Shown: positions 46,205 to 54,218 of the stretch, one piece after another
How the letters are laid out: every line of letters starts with the position of its first letter
How positions within the stretch are numbered: position 1 is the stretch's first letter
Source: Conexibacter sp. CPCC 206217
Lineage (GTDB): Bacteria > Actinomycetota > Thermoleophilia > Solirubrobacterales > Solirubrobacteraceae
Assembly (NCBI RefSeq): GCF_030646165.1
Contig: NZ_JAUTDO010000002.1
Span: forward strand, 372,001 to 436,000
Length of the DNA: 64,000 bases
Reading direction: 5' to 3'
Made by a program: the position numbers and the translations under genes
Notes under the pieces: generated by a model
What the model was told of the DNA's origin: nothing
Database searches by the model: none
What the model saw: the letters and a program-made list of their open reading frames with translations, nothing else

Positions 46205-47116
46205 ATGTCCGGACCGATCCTCGTCGCCCCCGCCCCGTTTCGCGCCGCCGGGCTGCGCGCCACGCAGGTCGCCGCGGCGCTCGGACGCGGTCTGGAGGCC
46301 GGCGGCCGGGAGGTCGACCTGTGCCCGCTCGCCGACGGCGGCGCCGGCACGCTCGAGATCCTGCTGCCGCGGCTGGCGGGCGAGACCGCGGCCGTCGAGG
46401 TCGGCGGCAGACGGGTCGGGATCGGTCTGATCGAGGACGGCGGCACCGCGATCGTGGAATTGGGGAGCGTGTTGGGCGAGAGCCGCGGCGCGGGCGCGGG
46501 CGGTGGCAGCAGCAGCGCGCGTGCGGGCGAAGGCGACGGCAGCGCACGCGCGGGTGGCGCTGGCGAGGCTGCGTCGAGCGCCCCCGCCGGTGAGCTGCTG
46601 CTGGCTGCCGCGGCGACCGGCGCCGAGGTCCTGCTCGTCGGGGCGGGCGACGTGGCGGCCGGCGACGGCGGCGAGGGGTGCGTCGAGGTGATCGCGTCGG
46701 GCGGCGGGATCGATGCGCGGATCGTCGTGCTGTGCGACGTGCGCACGCCCGCGGGCGGTGTCGCCTGGGGCGCAACCGGCGGCGGGATCGCAGGCGCGCT
46801 GGCGCAGGCGTGCGACGCGCAGCCGGAGTCGGGCGCCTCGTTCGTGCTCGACGTGCTCGACGGCGACGCGCGCATGCGGGCGGCGCGAGCGATCGTCGTC
46901 GGCGAGGGGCTGCTCGACCTGCACACGCTCGCGGGCAAGGCGCCGGGCGAACTGGCGACGCGCGCGCGGCAGAGCGGCGTGCCGTGCTTCGCGGTCGTCG
47001 GAAGCCGCACGCTCGACGCGTTCGGCGGGCGGATCCTCGATCTTCAAGCGGTGCTGGAAGCATCGACGCTGGACGCGCTGGAGCAGGCCGGCAAGCGCCT
47101 GGCGGAATTGGTCTAG
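46205..47116 (+). CDS. Shortened, diverged glycerate kinase (GlxK/GckA family)
   Basis: A 303-aa protein; family members are usually about 370-380 aa. Recognisable blocks are VAPAPFRAAGLRATQVAAAL (family DSFKGSLSA region, here altered), CPLADGGAGTLEIL (family PxADGGEGT, Glu lost) and VVGEGLLDLHTLAGKAPGELA (family TGEGxxDxQTxxGKxP). A low-complexity Gly/Ala/Ser/Arg stretch (about residues 95-120) replaces part of the central domain. Either a diverged kinase or a decaying paralogue; activity is uncertain. Confidence 0.7.
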   Translation: MSGPILVAPAPFRAAGLRATQVAAALGRGLEAGGREVDLCPLADGGAGTLEILLPRLAGETAAVEVGGRRVGIGLIEDGGTAIVELGSVLGESRGAGAGGGSSSARAGEGDGSARAGGAGEAASSAPAGELLLAAAATGAEVLLVGAGDVAAGDGGEGCVEVIASGGGIDARIVVLCDVRTPAGGVAWGATGGGIAGALAQACDAQPESGASFVLDVLDGDARMRAARAIVVGEGLLDLHTLAGKAPGELATRARQSGVPCFAVVGSRTLDAFGGRILDLQAVLEASTLDALEQAGKRLAELV

Positions 47117-47182
47117 TCGCCGGCTCCCGCCCAGGCGCATCTCGCGTCGTCGGGCCGCTGACGCGAGCGACCTGGCCGCCGC

Positions 47183-47188
47183 TAGGCT
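47183..47188 (+). promoter_or_regulatory. -10 element (TAGGCT) of the 47196 gene
   Basis: TAGGCT ends 7 nt before GTG 47196. Confidence 0.5.
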
Positions 47189-47195
47189 GCGGGTC

Positions 47196-47576
47196 GTGGG
47201 ACTGTTCAAACGCAAGCCGAATCCTGAGAAGGAACTGGCATCCGCGCTCGCGCGCCGCGGCGTCGCCGGTCGCGCGACGGTCGTCGAGCTGCGCGCGACG
47301 GGCGCGACGCGCGACGAGGCCGCCAGAGAGATCGAGTTCACGCTCGACCTCGCGCTGCCGGACGGGACGACCGTACGCACCGTCCACCGCCAGTACATGA
47401 ACCGCTTCACGCTGCACGGCCTCGCGCCCGGCGAGCCCGCGCGCGTGATGTACGACCGCGACGATCCGCAGACGGTGATGGTCAGAGGCCACCCCCGCTT
47501 CCGCACCGACGTCGTCGCCGGCGAGATCGTGATCGTCGAGGTGCAGGATCTGGATGCGCCGACCTCCGCCGGCTGA
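47196..47576 (+). CDS. Conserved-looking small protein of unknown function
   Basis: A 126-aa soluble protein, not recognised. The basic start GLFKRKPNPEKEL is followed by a beta-barrel-like domain (GRATVVELRATG, FTLDLALPDGTTV, LAPGEPARVMYDRDDPQTVMV). This strand layout is like small SH3/DUF3592-type barrels. GTG start placed by the TAGGCT hexamer; the open frame upstream to 46713 is antiphase to the kinase gene and rejected. Confidence 0.6.
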   Translation: MGLFKRKPNPEKELASALARRGVAGRATVVELRATGATRDEAAREIEFTLDLALPDGTTVRTVHRQYMNRFTLHGLAPGEPARVMYDRDDPQTVMVRGHPRFRTDVVAGEIVIVEVQDLDAPTSAG

Positions 47577-47670
47577 GCGGCGGCGCCCGCACTGCACCGC
47601 CGGCGAGCGGGCTCGGCGCAAGCTCACTGTCACGTGCGGCGCGAACGTGCGGCGCGCGCGGCCGGAGCGC

Positions 47671-47676
47671 TAGGCT
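47671..47676 (+). promoter_or_regulatory. -10 element (TAGGCT) of gpsA
   Basis: TAGGCT ends 9 nt before GTG 47686. Confidence 0.5.
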
Positions 47677-47685
47677 CGCCGCTCC

Positions 47686-48813
47686 GTGCCGCCGCTTCCC
47701 CGCCCCCAGATCCCCGTCCCGCCCGCGTTGCGACGCGCGGTGGTGATCGGCGCGGGGTCGTTCGGGACCGCGGTCGCGGTGCTGCTGGCGCGCGGCGGGC
47801 TGCGCACCACCTTGCAGACGCGCACGCCGGAGCAGGCCGAGACGCTGCAGGCCGCGCGCGAGAACAGCGCGTACCTGCCCGGCGTCGAGCTGCCGCGGGA
47901 GCTGCGCGTCGAGCCGGCCTCGGCAGGGCTCGGGCGGGCGGAGTTCGTCTTCCTCGCGATCCCTTCGGCGCAGCTGGAGCCCGTCATGGCCGGGCTGGAA
48001 TCGGCCGGCCTCAGCCGCCGCGCCTCGATCGTCTCGCTCACGAAGGGCCTCGTCCCGCCCGCCGGGACCGCGCCGACGGTGCTGCTGCGCGAGCGCTTCG
48101 GCGCGCAGCGGGTCGCCTGCGTCGGCGGGCCGGCGCACGCGCAGGAGATGGTGCGCGAGGGCGCCGGGCTCGTCGCCGCCGCGACCGACGAGGCGCTCGC
48201 GCGACTGATCGCGTCGGTCTTCATCCGCGCCGGGGTCGTCTGCGAGCAGTCCAACGACCCGGTCGGCGTCGAGCTGGCCGGCGCGGCCAAGAACGCCGCC
48301 GCGCTCGCCGCGGGCGCGACCGAGTCGCAGGGCCTTAACGCCGCCGGCGCCGCCGCCGGCCACATCTTCGCGGAGGTCTGGCGCTACGCCGAGCGCCAGG
48401 GCGCGCGGCCGGAGTCGATGATCGGCCTCGCCGGCACCGGCGACCTCGTCGCGACCGCGCTCGCGCCGCAGAGCCGCAACCGCCGCGCCGGCGAGCTGCT
48501 CGCGCAGGGCGTGCCGGCGAGCGAGATCCCGGCGCGGATCGGCCAGGCGGTCGAGGCGCTGGAGTCGGTCCCGCTGCTGGCCCACGCGCTCGCGCGCGCC
48601 GGCGTCGAGGCCCCCGTCACGAGCGCGCTGGCGCAGCTGATCGCGGGCGAGCTGCCGCTGAGCGAATGGGTCGCGCTGGTGCGCGCGACCGTCCCCCCGC
48701 CCGCCCGCTGGCGCCCGGCGAGAGCGGTCCCCCGCGGCGCGCTCGGGCGCGCCGCGACGAGGGTGCGCGGGTGGTTCAGACGCGGTGAGGACCTGCGGGG
48801 AGCGGCGGAGTAG
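47686..48813 (+). CDS. gpsA: NAD(P)-dependent glycerol-3-phosphate dehydrogenase
   Basis: A 375-aa GpsA. Rossmann loop VIGAGSFGTAVA; catalytic Lys segments SLTKGL and GAAKNAAALAAGA; substrate loop GTGDLVATALAPQSRNRRAG. It makes sn-glycerol-3-phosphate for phospholipids. A C-terminal basic extension (about residues 335-375) is longer than in typical 330-aa GpsA. The nearest neighbours are unrelated. Confidence 0.92.
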   Translation: MPPLPRPQIPVPPALRRAVVIGAGSFGTAVAVLLARGGLRTTLQTRTPEQAETLQAARENSAYLPGVELPRELRVEPASAGLGRAEFVFLAIPSAQLEPVMAGLESAGLSRRASIVSLTKGLVPPAGTAPTVLLRERFGAQRVACVGGPAHAQEMVREGAGLVAAATDEALARLIASVFIRAGVVCEQSNDPVGVELAGAAKNAAALAAGATESQGLNAAGAAAGHIFAEVWRYAERQGARPESMIGLAGTGDLVATALAPQSRNRRAGELLAQGVPASEIPARIGQAVEALESVPLLAHALARAGVEAPVTSALAQLIAGELPLSEWVALVRATVPPPARWRPARAVPRGALGRAATRVRGWFRRGEDLRGAAE

Positions 48814-48870
48814 CGACGCGCAGGCTGCCGGGCGGCGTGCGCGCAGGCCAGTGCGGCGGCGCCGTCCAGC

Positions 48871-49689
48871 TCAGCCGCGCCGCTGCGCCAACGTCGTGAC
48901 GACCGCCTCGTAGACGCCCTCGCCGTTGCGGCCCTCGGCGATGCGGACGTTGGGTCTGCCCTTGATCGCCTCGCGCAGGGTCGGGTCCTTCTCCAGCGCG
49001 TTGGCGACGAGCCAGAAGGTGCCGACGGCGGCGGCGGCGCCGAGGTCCTCGCGCGAGTCGCCGACGGCGATGCACTCCTCGGACGTGTAGCCGCGGATCT
49101 GCATGTGGCGCGCGACCGCCGCCGCCTTCGAGGCCGATCTCGGAACCAGGTGATAGGCGCGCACCTGCTCCAGGCCGGCGAGCGCGTCGGAGCGCGAGTG
49201 GACGGTGCCGTTGTCGACCAGACGCAGGTCGTCGTGGCCGTTGGCGCTCAGCAGCGCGTCGACCTCGAACGCGTCGACGAGGCCGCGGAAGAGGTGCGAG
49301 ACCTCGCGGTCGACGTGCCATGGCGCGTGGTACTCGAGCTGGCCGGGGAAGCGCTCCAGCAGCAGCGCAGGCGCGCCGCGGTCCTCGATCTGCTGGTGGA
49401 TCGTGATGCCGTCGCGCGGCTCCAGTCCGCCCGTGAGCCACTCCAGCTCGCCGTCGACGACGAGGCCCGAGCCGGCCTCGAAGATGTACGCCGAGTGGCC
49501 GAGCAGGCGCGCGTCCTCTCTCACCTGCGTCTCGCGCCGACCGGTGTAGATGACGACCTCGACGCCGGCGCGGTGGCACGCCTCCAGCGCGCGCACCGCG
49601 GCGGTCGAGAAGTTCCCGTCGGCGTCGCTCAGGAGCGACGCGCCGCGGCCCAGCAGGGTTCCGTCGAGGTCGACGTAGAGACAGCGCAT
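48871..49689 (-). CDS. HAD-superfamily type IIB sugar-phosphatase-like protein
   Basis: A 272-aa HAD hydrolase with motif I YVDLDGTLLG, motif II VIYTGR, Lys in PRSASKAAAV and motif IV AVGDSREDLGAA. The C2-type cap between residues about 85 and 195 is like mannosyl-/glucosyl-3-phosphoglycerate phosphatases and Cof proteins. A minus-strand CACAAT ends 7 nt before ATG 49689. Its stop-side neighbour gpsA is convergent. Substrate unknown. Confidence 0.8.
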   Translation of the reverse strand: MRCLYVDLDGTLLGRGASLLSDADGNFSTAAVRALEACHRAGVEVVIYTGRRETQVREDARLLGHSAYIFEAGSGLVVDGELEWLTGGLEPRDGITIHQQIEDRGAPALLLERFPGQLEYHAPWHVDREVSHLFRGLVDAFEVDALLSANGHDDLRLVDNGTVHSRSDALAGLEQVRAYHLVPRSASKAAAVARHMQIRGYTSEECIAVGDSREDLGAAAAVGTFWLVANALEKDPTLREAIKGRPNVRIAEGRNGEGVYEAVVTTLAQRRG

Positions 49690-49708
49690 GGCGGGGATTG
49701 TGTCGGGC

Positions 49709-50749
49709 TCAGGCCGCGACCGCCGCCAGCTCCGCCTTGATCGCCGCGGCGAACGCGTCGACGTCCTCCTCCGTCGTGTCCCACGAGCACATCCAGCGAA
49801 CCTCGCCGGTGTTCGCGTCCCACGTGTAGAAGCGGAACTGCTGCTGCAGCCGCGCGGTCACCTCGGCCGGCAGCTTCGCGAAGATCGCGTTCGCCTGCAC
49901 GGTCTGCGTGATCTCCAGGCCGGGCGTGTCGCGCACGGCGTCGGCGAGCCGCGCCGCCATCGCGTTCGCGTGCGAGGCGAGCCGCTCCCACAGGCCGTCC
50001 TCCAGCAGCGCGATGAACTGCGCGGCGAGGAAGCGGCCCTTGGAGGCGAGCTGCAGCGACTGCTTGCGCAGGAACGGCAGGCCGTCGGCCAGCTCGCCCT
50101 CCGGCCGCAGCACGACGACGGCCTCGGCGCCGAGCGCGCCGACCTTCGTCGCACCGAACGACAGCAGGTCGACGCCGGCGCCGGTGGTGATCTCGCGCAG
50201 CGGCACGCCGAGCGCGGCGGCCGCCATCGGCAGCCGCGCGCCGTCGACGTGCAGCAGCATGTGCCGTGCGTGCGCGGCGTCGGCGAGCGCGCGGATCTCC
50301 TGCGGCGTGTAGAGCGTGCCCAGCTCGGTCGACTGCGCGATCGAGACGACCTGCGCCTGCGCCTGGTGCTCGTCGCCGAGGCGATCGGTCAGCCGCACGA
50401 CGTCGTCGGGCACGAGCTTGCCGTCGGGCGTCGGCGTCGTCAGCAGCTTGACGCCGCCGACACGCTCGGGCGCGCCGCCCTCGTCGACGTGCAGGTGCGC
50501 CGTCTGCGAGCAGATCACCGCACCCCAGGCCGTGCACGCGGCCCGCAGCGCGAGCACGTTCGCGCCGGTTCCGTTGAAGACGAGGAAGGCGCGCGCGTCG
50601 TCGCCCAGCTGCTGCTGGATCAGCTCCTGCGCACGCGCGGTCCAGGGATCGGCGCCGTAGGCGACCGCGTGGCCCGTGTTGGCCGCCGCGACCGCCTCGA
50701 CGACGGCCGGGTGCGCGCCCGCGTAGTTGTCGCTCGCGAACGTCGTCAC
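49709..50749 (-). CDS. ltaE: Low-specificity threonine aldolase / beta-eliminating lyase family PLP enzyme
   Basis: A 346-aa fold-type I PLP enzyme: SDNYAGAHPAVVEAV near the N-terminus, FNGTGANVLAL, LHVDGARLPMAAAALG and the Schiff-base Lys in LLSFGATKVGALGAEAVV. Family enzymes cleave beta-hydroxy amino acids to glycine and an aldehyde. GTG 50749 overlaps the SDR stop (GTGA); longer upstream frames are rejected. It is the last gene of the DUF6421 operon, so its true substrate may be specific to that pathway. Confidence 0.85.
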   Translation of the reverse strand: MTTFASDNYAGAHPAVVEAVAAANTGHAVAYGADPWTARAQELIQQQLGDDARAFLVFNGTGANVLALRAACTAWGAVICSQTAHLHVDEGGAPERVGGVKLLTTPTPDGKLVPDDVVRLTDRLGDEHQAQAQVVSIAQSTELGTLYTPQEIRALADAAHARHMLLHVDGARLPMAAAALGVPLREITTGAGVDLLSFGATKVGALGAEAVVVLRPEGELADGLPFLRKQSLQLASKGRFLAAQFIALLEDGLWERLASHANAMAARLADAVRDTPGLEITQTVQANAIFAKLPAEVTARLQQQFRFYTWDANTGEVRWMCSWDTTEEDVDAFAAAIKAELAAVAA

Positions 50750-51492
50750 GACGCGCTGTACAGCGCCAGGCGCTGCCCGTTGACCTTGCGCGCGGCGTCG
50801 CCGAGCAGGTAGACGATCGCGTCCGCGACCTCGCCCGCGTCGGTGAACGTGAGGAACGCCTTCTCGGGCGACTGCTCGCGCATTCTCGGCGTCACGAGCG
50901 CGTTGATCGCGACGACGTTCGCCGTCGGGCGCGCGCCGCCGGCGGACACGTCCAGGCCGCCGAACTCCTCCGCGAGCGCGTACGTCCACGCCTCCGCGGC
51001 GGCCTTCGCCGCGGCGTACGCGGCGTTGCTGCCGGTCGGGCGGACCGCCTGCTTGGCGGAGACGAGCACGAAGCGGCCGCGGCCGGAGCTGGCAAGCGCG
51101 TCGTGGAACGCGCGCGAGGTGTTCTGCGCGGTGCGGATCAGCAGCCCTTCGAGGAACGTCCAGTCCTCAGCCGGAGCCTCGGCGATCGGCTTGCCGCCGC
51201 GCCAGCCGCCGACGGCGTGCACGAGCCCGTCGACGCGGCCGAAGCGCTCCGTCAGCGTCGCCGCCCACGCGGCCGTCTCGTCGGCGTCGAGCAGGTTCAG
51301 CGCCTGCGCGTGGACGCGCTCGGCCGGCAGACCCAGCTGCGCCACGAGCGGGTCGAGATGCTCCTGCGTGCGGTCGGCCAGCGCGACGGTCGCGCCGGCG
51401 TCGGCCAGCGCGCGGGCGACGATCGGCCCGAGCGAGCCGCCGGCGCCGGCGAGGGCGATCACGCGGCCGTCGAGCGAACTGCTTGCGGTCAT
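50746..51492 (-). CDS. Short-chain dehydrogenase of the DUF6421 operon
   Basis: A 248-aa SDR with a variant nucleotide loop (AGAGGSLGP instead of TGxxxGIG), HAVGGWRGG, active site LVSAK and YAAAKAA (Tyr-x3-Lys kept), and C-terminal KVNGQRLALYSAS. It overlaps DUF6421 (ATGA) and the aldolase (GTGA), so the three genes are translationally coupled. Substrate unknown; a beta-hydroxy/keto amino-acid-like compound would link it to the aldolase. Confidence 0.82.
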   Translation of the reverse strand: MTASSSLDGRVIALAGAGGSLGPIVARALADAGATVALADRTQEHLDPLVAQLGLPAERVHAQALNLLDADETAAWAATLTERFGRVDGLVHAVGGWRGGKPIAEAPAEDWTFLEGLLIRTAQNTSRAFHDALASSGRGRFVLVSAKQAVRPTGSNAAYAAAKAAAEAWTYALAEEFGGLDVSAGGARPTANVVAINALVTPRMREQSPEKAFLTFTDAGEVADAIVYLLGDAARKVNGQRLALYSAS

Positions 51493-53603
51493 GCGGGGAC
51501 AGCCTCCTTCGCCGCCGACAGCTTGCCCTGCAGCGACACGTAGAAGAGCGAGAGCGGGAACTCGTCGTCGAGCACCTCGTCGACATACGGTCGCAGATCC
51601 GCAGCCTCCTCGAACGCCCGCGTGCCCGCCACCCAGCGCGAGCTGGAGGCCGGCGAGACGTGCGCGGCGACGAGGTCGTGCGCGGCCGCCCAGTGCTGCA
51701 GCTTCGTGCGCTGGATGCCGGCGCGGTAGAGCGTCTCGACCTGCTCACGCAGCTCCAGCACGCCCTCGGAGACCTGCTCCCAGTCGATCGTCAGGCGGTT
51801 GTCGGTCCAGTGCAGGCGACGCGAGCCGTGCAGGAAGCCGAACAGCAGCTGTCCGCCGAGGCCGTCGTAGTTGCGCACGCGCGTGCCGGTGATCGGGAAG
51901 CGGAAGAGACGGTCGAAGAGGATCGCGTACTGCACGTTGCGCGCGAACGCGAAGCCCTCCTGCTCCAGCTTGACCGCCTCGCTGAACGCGGTCAGGTCGC
52001 AGCGCAGCTCCTCCAGTGCGTACATCCAGAACGGCATCCGCTGGCGGATCATGAACGGGTCGAACGGCAGGTCGCCGTGACTGTGCGCGCGGTCGTGGAT
52101 CAGGTCCCACAGCTCGAACGCGTCACGCGACAGGCGCTCGCTGCTGAGCAGCGCGGCGGCGTCGGGCGGCAGGTTCAGGCGCAGCAGCTCGGCCGCGTCG
52201 CTGGAGGTGCGGCGGAAGCGCTCGGCCTCGCGGTCGCAGAAGATCCCGCCGAAGTGGTTGACGGGCTTGCCGGCGACCGAGACCGTCTCGGGGAACAGGA
52301 CCGCGCAGTCGGACTCGTAGCCGGCGGTGTAGTCGACGAGCGTGACCGGCACGAACTTCGCGTTGTCGTAGCGGTCGCGCTCCAGCTCGGCGAGCCACGC
52401 GGGCCATGGGACGCCGACTATCAGCGCCTCGAAGACTCTGTCGCGCGAGCCGTTCTGCTTGTACATCGGGAACAGCACGAGGTGCTGGATGCCGTCCTCG
52501 CGCTGCAGGTCGGGGCGGAACTGCTCCAGCGCCGCGGTGAAGTCCGGCACGCCGAAGCCGCCGTCGGCCCACGCGCGCAGGTCTGCGACCGCGGCCGCGA
52601 GGTAGTCGGCCTGGTGCGGGAAGCGCGGCGCGAGACCCTCGACCGCGGCGACGATCGCGTCGACGCGCGCGTTCAGCGCGGCGGCGTCGTTGGCCGCGTC
52701 GTCGAGGTCGACCGAGCCGTCGGGGCGCTGCCGCAGGCGCAGCGCGTCGACCTCGGCCTTGAGCGCCTGCCAGTGGGGGTCGTCCTTCGCGGCGACCGCC
52801 TGCGGGAGGGGCTCCAGCGGCGCGGCGAACGCGCGGCGGGCGACCCAGTGGACGAGGTTGAGCCACAGGTCGGCGTGGTCGAGCGCGTCCATGCAGTCGT
52901 CGCCGAACAGGTCGGAGTCGCCCAGCACGACGACGCGGCCCTTGCCGTGCTCGGTGATCGCGACGAGCGGCGCGCTCGGCACGGAGGCGGTCTTCGACGT
53001 GCGCGCGAGCACGTGCGCGCCGTTGGAGAGCTGCAGCGTCGTCGCGCGGTAGAAGCACGCCTGGTGCACGCGCGCGAGCAGGTCGACGCCGTCGGCGGAG
53101 CGCGTCTGGCCCGTCAGCTCGGCGAGGATCCAGTGTGGGCTGGAGCGGTGCTGCTCGTAGTCGGAGACCGTGCGGTTCTCGATCTCGACGTGGAAGCGCG
53201 CGAGCAGCTCGTTGACGTTGTTGCCGTACTTGCGCTGCTCCTCCTCGCCGAGGACGATCAGGCCGCCGCCGGCGTCGACGAACGCCTCGAGCGCGTCGAG
53301 CTCCTCGGGGGTGAAGCGGGGACTGCCGCCGGGGACGACCTGCTCCCACTCCGGCTCCGACGGGTGCGCGATCACGAGCACGTCGGCGGTCGCGAGCGCA
53401 GCGCCGGTCAGCGCGCCCTGCTCGGGCGCGTGGACGGCGACGTCGAGGTCATGGCTGCGCAGCAGCTCGGCGGCGCGCGCGTACGAGGAATCCTGCGGAT
53501 GGGACGGCTGGATCGCACGGGCGACATCCGGACGCACCGTCCATGCCTCCGCGTGTGCCTCGTCGAAGACGATCCGAGCTGATGCCGGACGCTGGGGCGA
53601 CAT
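51489..53603 (-). CDS. DUF6421-type protein with N-terminal GATase-like (DUF4350) domain
   Basis: A 704-aa protein starting at ATG 53603 behind AAGGAG. Residues about 8-265 look like a DUF4350 / class-I glutamine-amidotransferase-like Rossmann domain (RIVFDEAHAEAWT, DVLVIAHPSEPEWE, FVDAGGGLIVLGEEE) without a visible catalytic Cys. Residues about 300-700 match the actinobacterial DUF6421 family, which I recall beside SDR and threonine-aldolase genes in other actinobacteria. A candidate metal site is LIHDRAHSHGDLPFDPF (about 500) followed by ALEELRCDLTAF (about 530). Enzymatic function unknown; a metalloenzyme is inference. Confidence 0.72.
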   Translation of the reverse strand: MSPQRPASARIVFDEAHAEAWTVRPDVARAIQPSHPQDSSYARAAELLRSHDLDVAVHAPEQGALTGAALATADVLVIAHPSEPEWEQVVPGGSPRFTPEELDALEAFVDAGGGLIVLGEEEQRKYGNNVNELLARFHVEIENRTVSDYEQHRSSPHWILAELTGQTRSADGVDLLARVHQACFYRATTLQLSNGAHVLARTSKTASVPSAPLVAITEHGKGRVVVLGDSDLFGDDCMDALDHADLWLNLVHWVARRAFAAPLEPLPQAVAAKDDPHWQALKAEVDALRLRQRPDGSVDLDDAANDAAALNARVDAIVAAVEGLAPRFPHQADYLAAAVADLRAWADGGFGVPDFTAALEQFRPDLQREDGIQHLVLFPMYKQNGSRDRVFEALIVGVPWPAWLAELERDRYDNAKFVPVTLVDYTAGYESDCAVLFPETVSVAGKPVNHFGGIFCDREAERFRRTSSDAAELLRLNLPPDAAALLSSERLSRDAFELWDLIHDRAHSHGDLPFDPFMIRQRMPFWMYALEELRCDLTAFSEAVKLEQEGFAFARNVQYAILFDRLFRFPITGTRVRNYDGLGGQLLFGFLHGSRRLHWTDNRLTIDWEQVSEGVLELREQVETLYRAGIQRTKLQHWAAAHDLVAAHVSPASSSRWVAGTRAFEEAADLRPYVDEVLDDEFPLSLFYVSLQGKLSAAKEAVPA

Positions 53604-53703
53604 GGGTGCTCCTTCCGAGAGTCGAACGGTGCCAAGGAAGCTAGTCCCCACCATCGGCATCTGGAAGGGACCGATCGCTCGTCCTGCTGCAACAATCGAA
53701 CGA

Positions 53704-54147
53704 ATGGACGCAGTCGACCGGCAGATCGTTGCGCTACTCGTCGAGGATGCACGTCGTTCGTACGGCGAGATCGGCCGTCAGGTCGCGCTCAGCGCGCCCG
53801 CGGTGAAGCGCCGCGTCGATCGCCTGCGCGCAAGCGGCGCGATCGAGGGCTTCACCGCGATCCTCGACCACGCCGCGCTCGGCGCCGGCACGGAGGCGCT
53901 CGTCGAGCTGTTCTTCGCCCCCGGCACGCTGCTGGACGAGGTGACCGAGCGGCTGAAGCTGCACCCCGAGGTCGTCGAGGCGTGGAGCGTGACCGGCGAC
54001 GCCGACGCGATCGCGCGCGTCCGGGTCACCGACGCCCGCGACCTGGAGCGCCTGATCATGGCGCTCCAGCGCGACGGCTCCGTCGTGCGCACGCGGTCGC
54101 AGATCGTGCTGTCGCGGCTGGTCGTGCGGGGGCAGGCGGAGCGGTAG
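53704..54147 (+). CDS. Lrp/AsnC-family regulator, divergent from the DUF6421 operon
   Basis: A 147-aa AsnC protein: N-terminal helix-turn-helix (DRQIVALLVEDARRSYGEIGRQVALSAPAVKRRVDRL) and C-terminal RAM ligand domain (TEALVELFFAP, VVEAWSVTGDADAIARV). The 100-nt gap to the divergent operon carries a TCGAACG heptamer twice (53617-53623 and 53695-53701), a candidate operator pair. It probably senses an amino acid and controls DUF6421-SDR-aldolase. Confidence 0.87.
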   Translation: MDAVDRQIVALLVEDARRSYGEIGRQVALSAPAVKRRVDRLRASGAIEGFTAILDHAALGAGTEALVELFFAPGTLLDEVTERLKLHPEVVEAWSVTGDADAIARVRVTDARDLERLIMALQRDGSVVRTRSQIVLSRLVVRGQAER

Positions 54148-54204
54148 GGAGCGCGCCCAGAGCGTCGAGGCGAGCCGATCGGCTGCGAGGTCGCGCGGGG
54201 CGCG

Positions 54205-54210
54205 TACTCT
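54205..54210 (+). promoter_or_regulatory. -10 element (TACTCT) of the helicase gene
   Basis: TACTCT ends 8 nt before ATG 54219. Confidence 0.5.
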
Positions 54211-54218
54211 GGACAGAG

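Noticed and set aside
53982-54218. Extended N-terminus of the helicase into the AsnC gene
   Set aside because: The upstream 79 codons are an antiphase frame over the AsnC gene. ATG 54219 follows a TACTCT hexamer and gives the family N-terminus.
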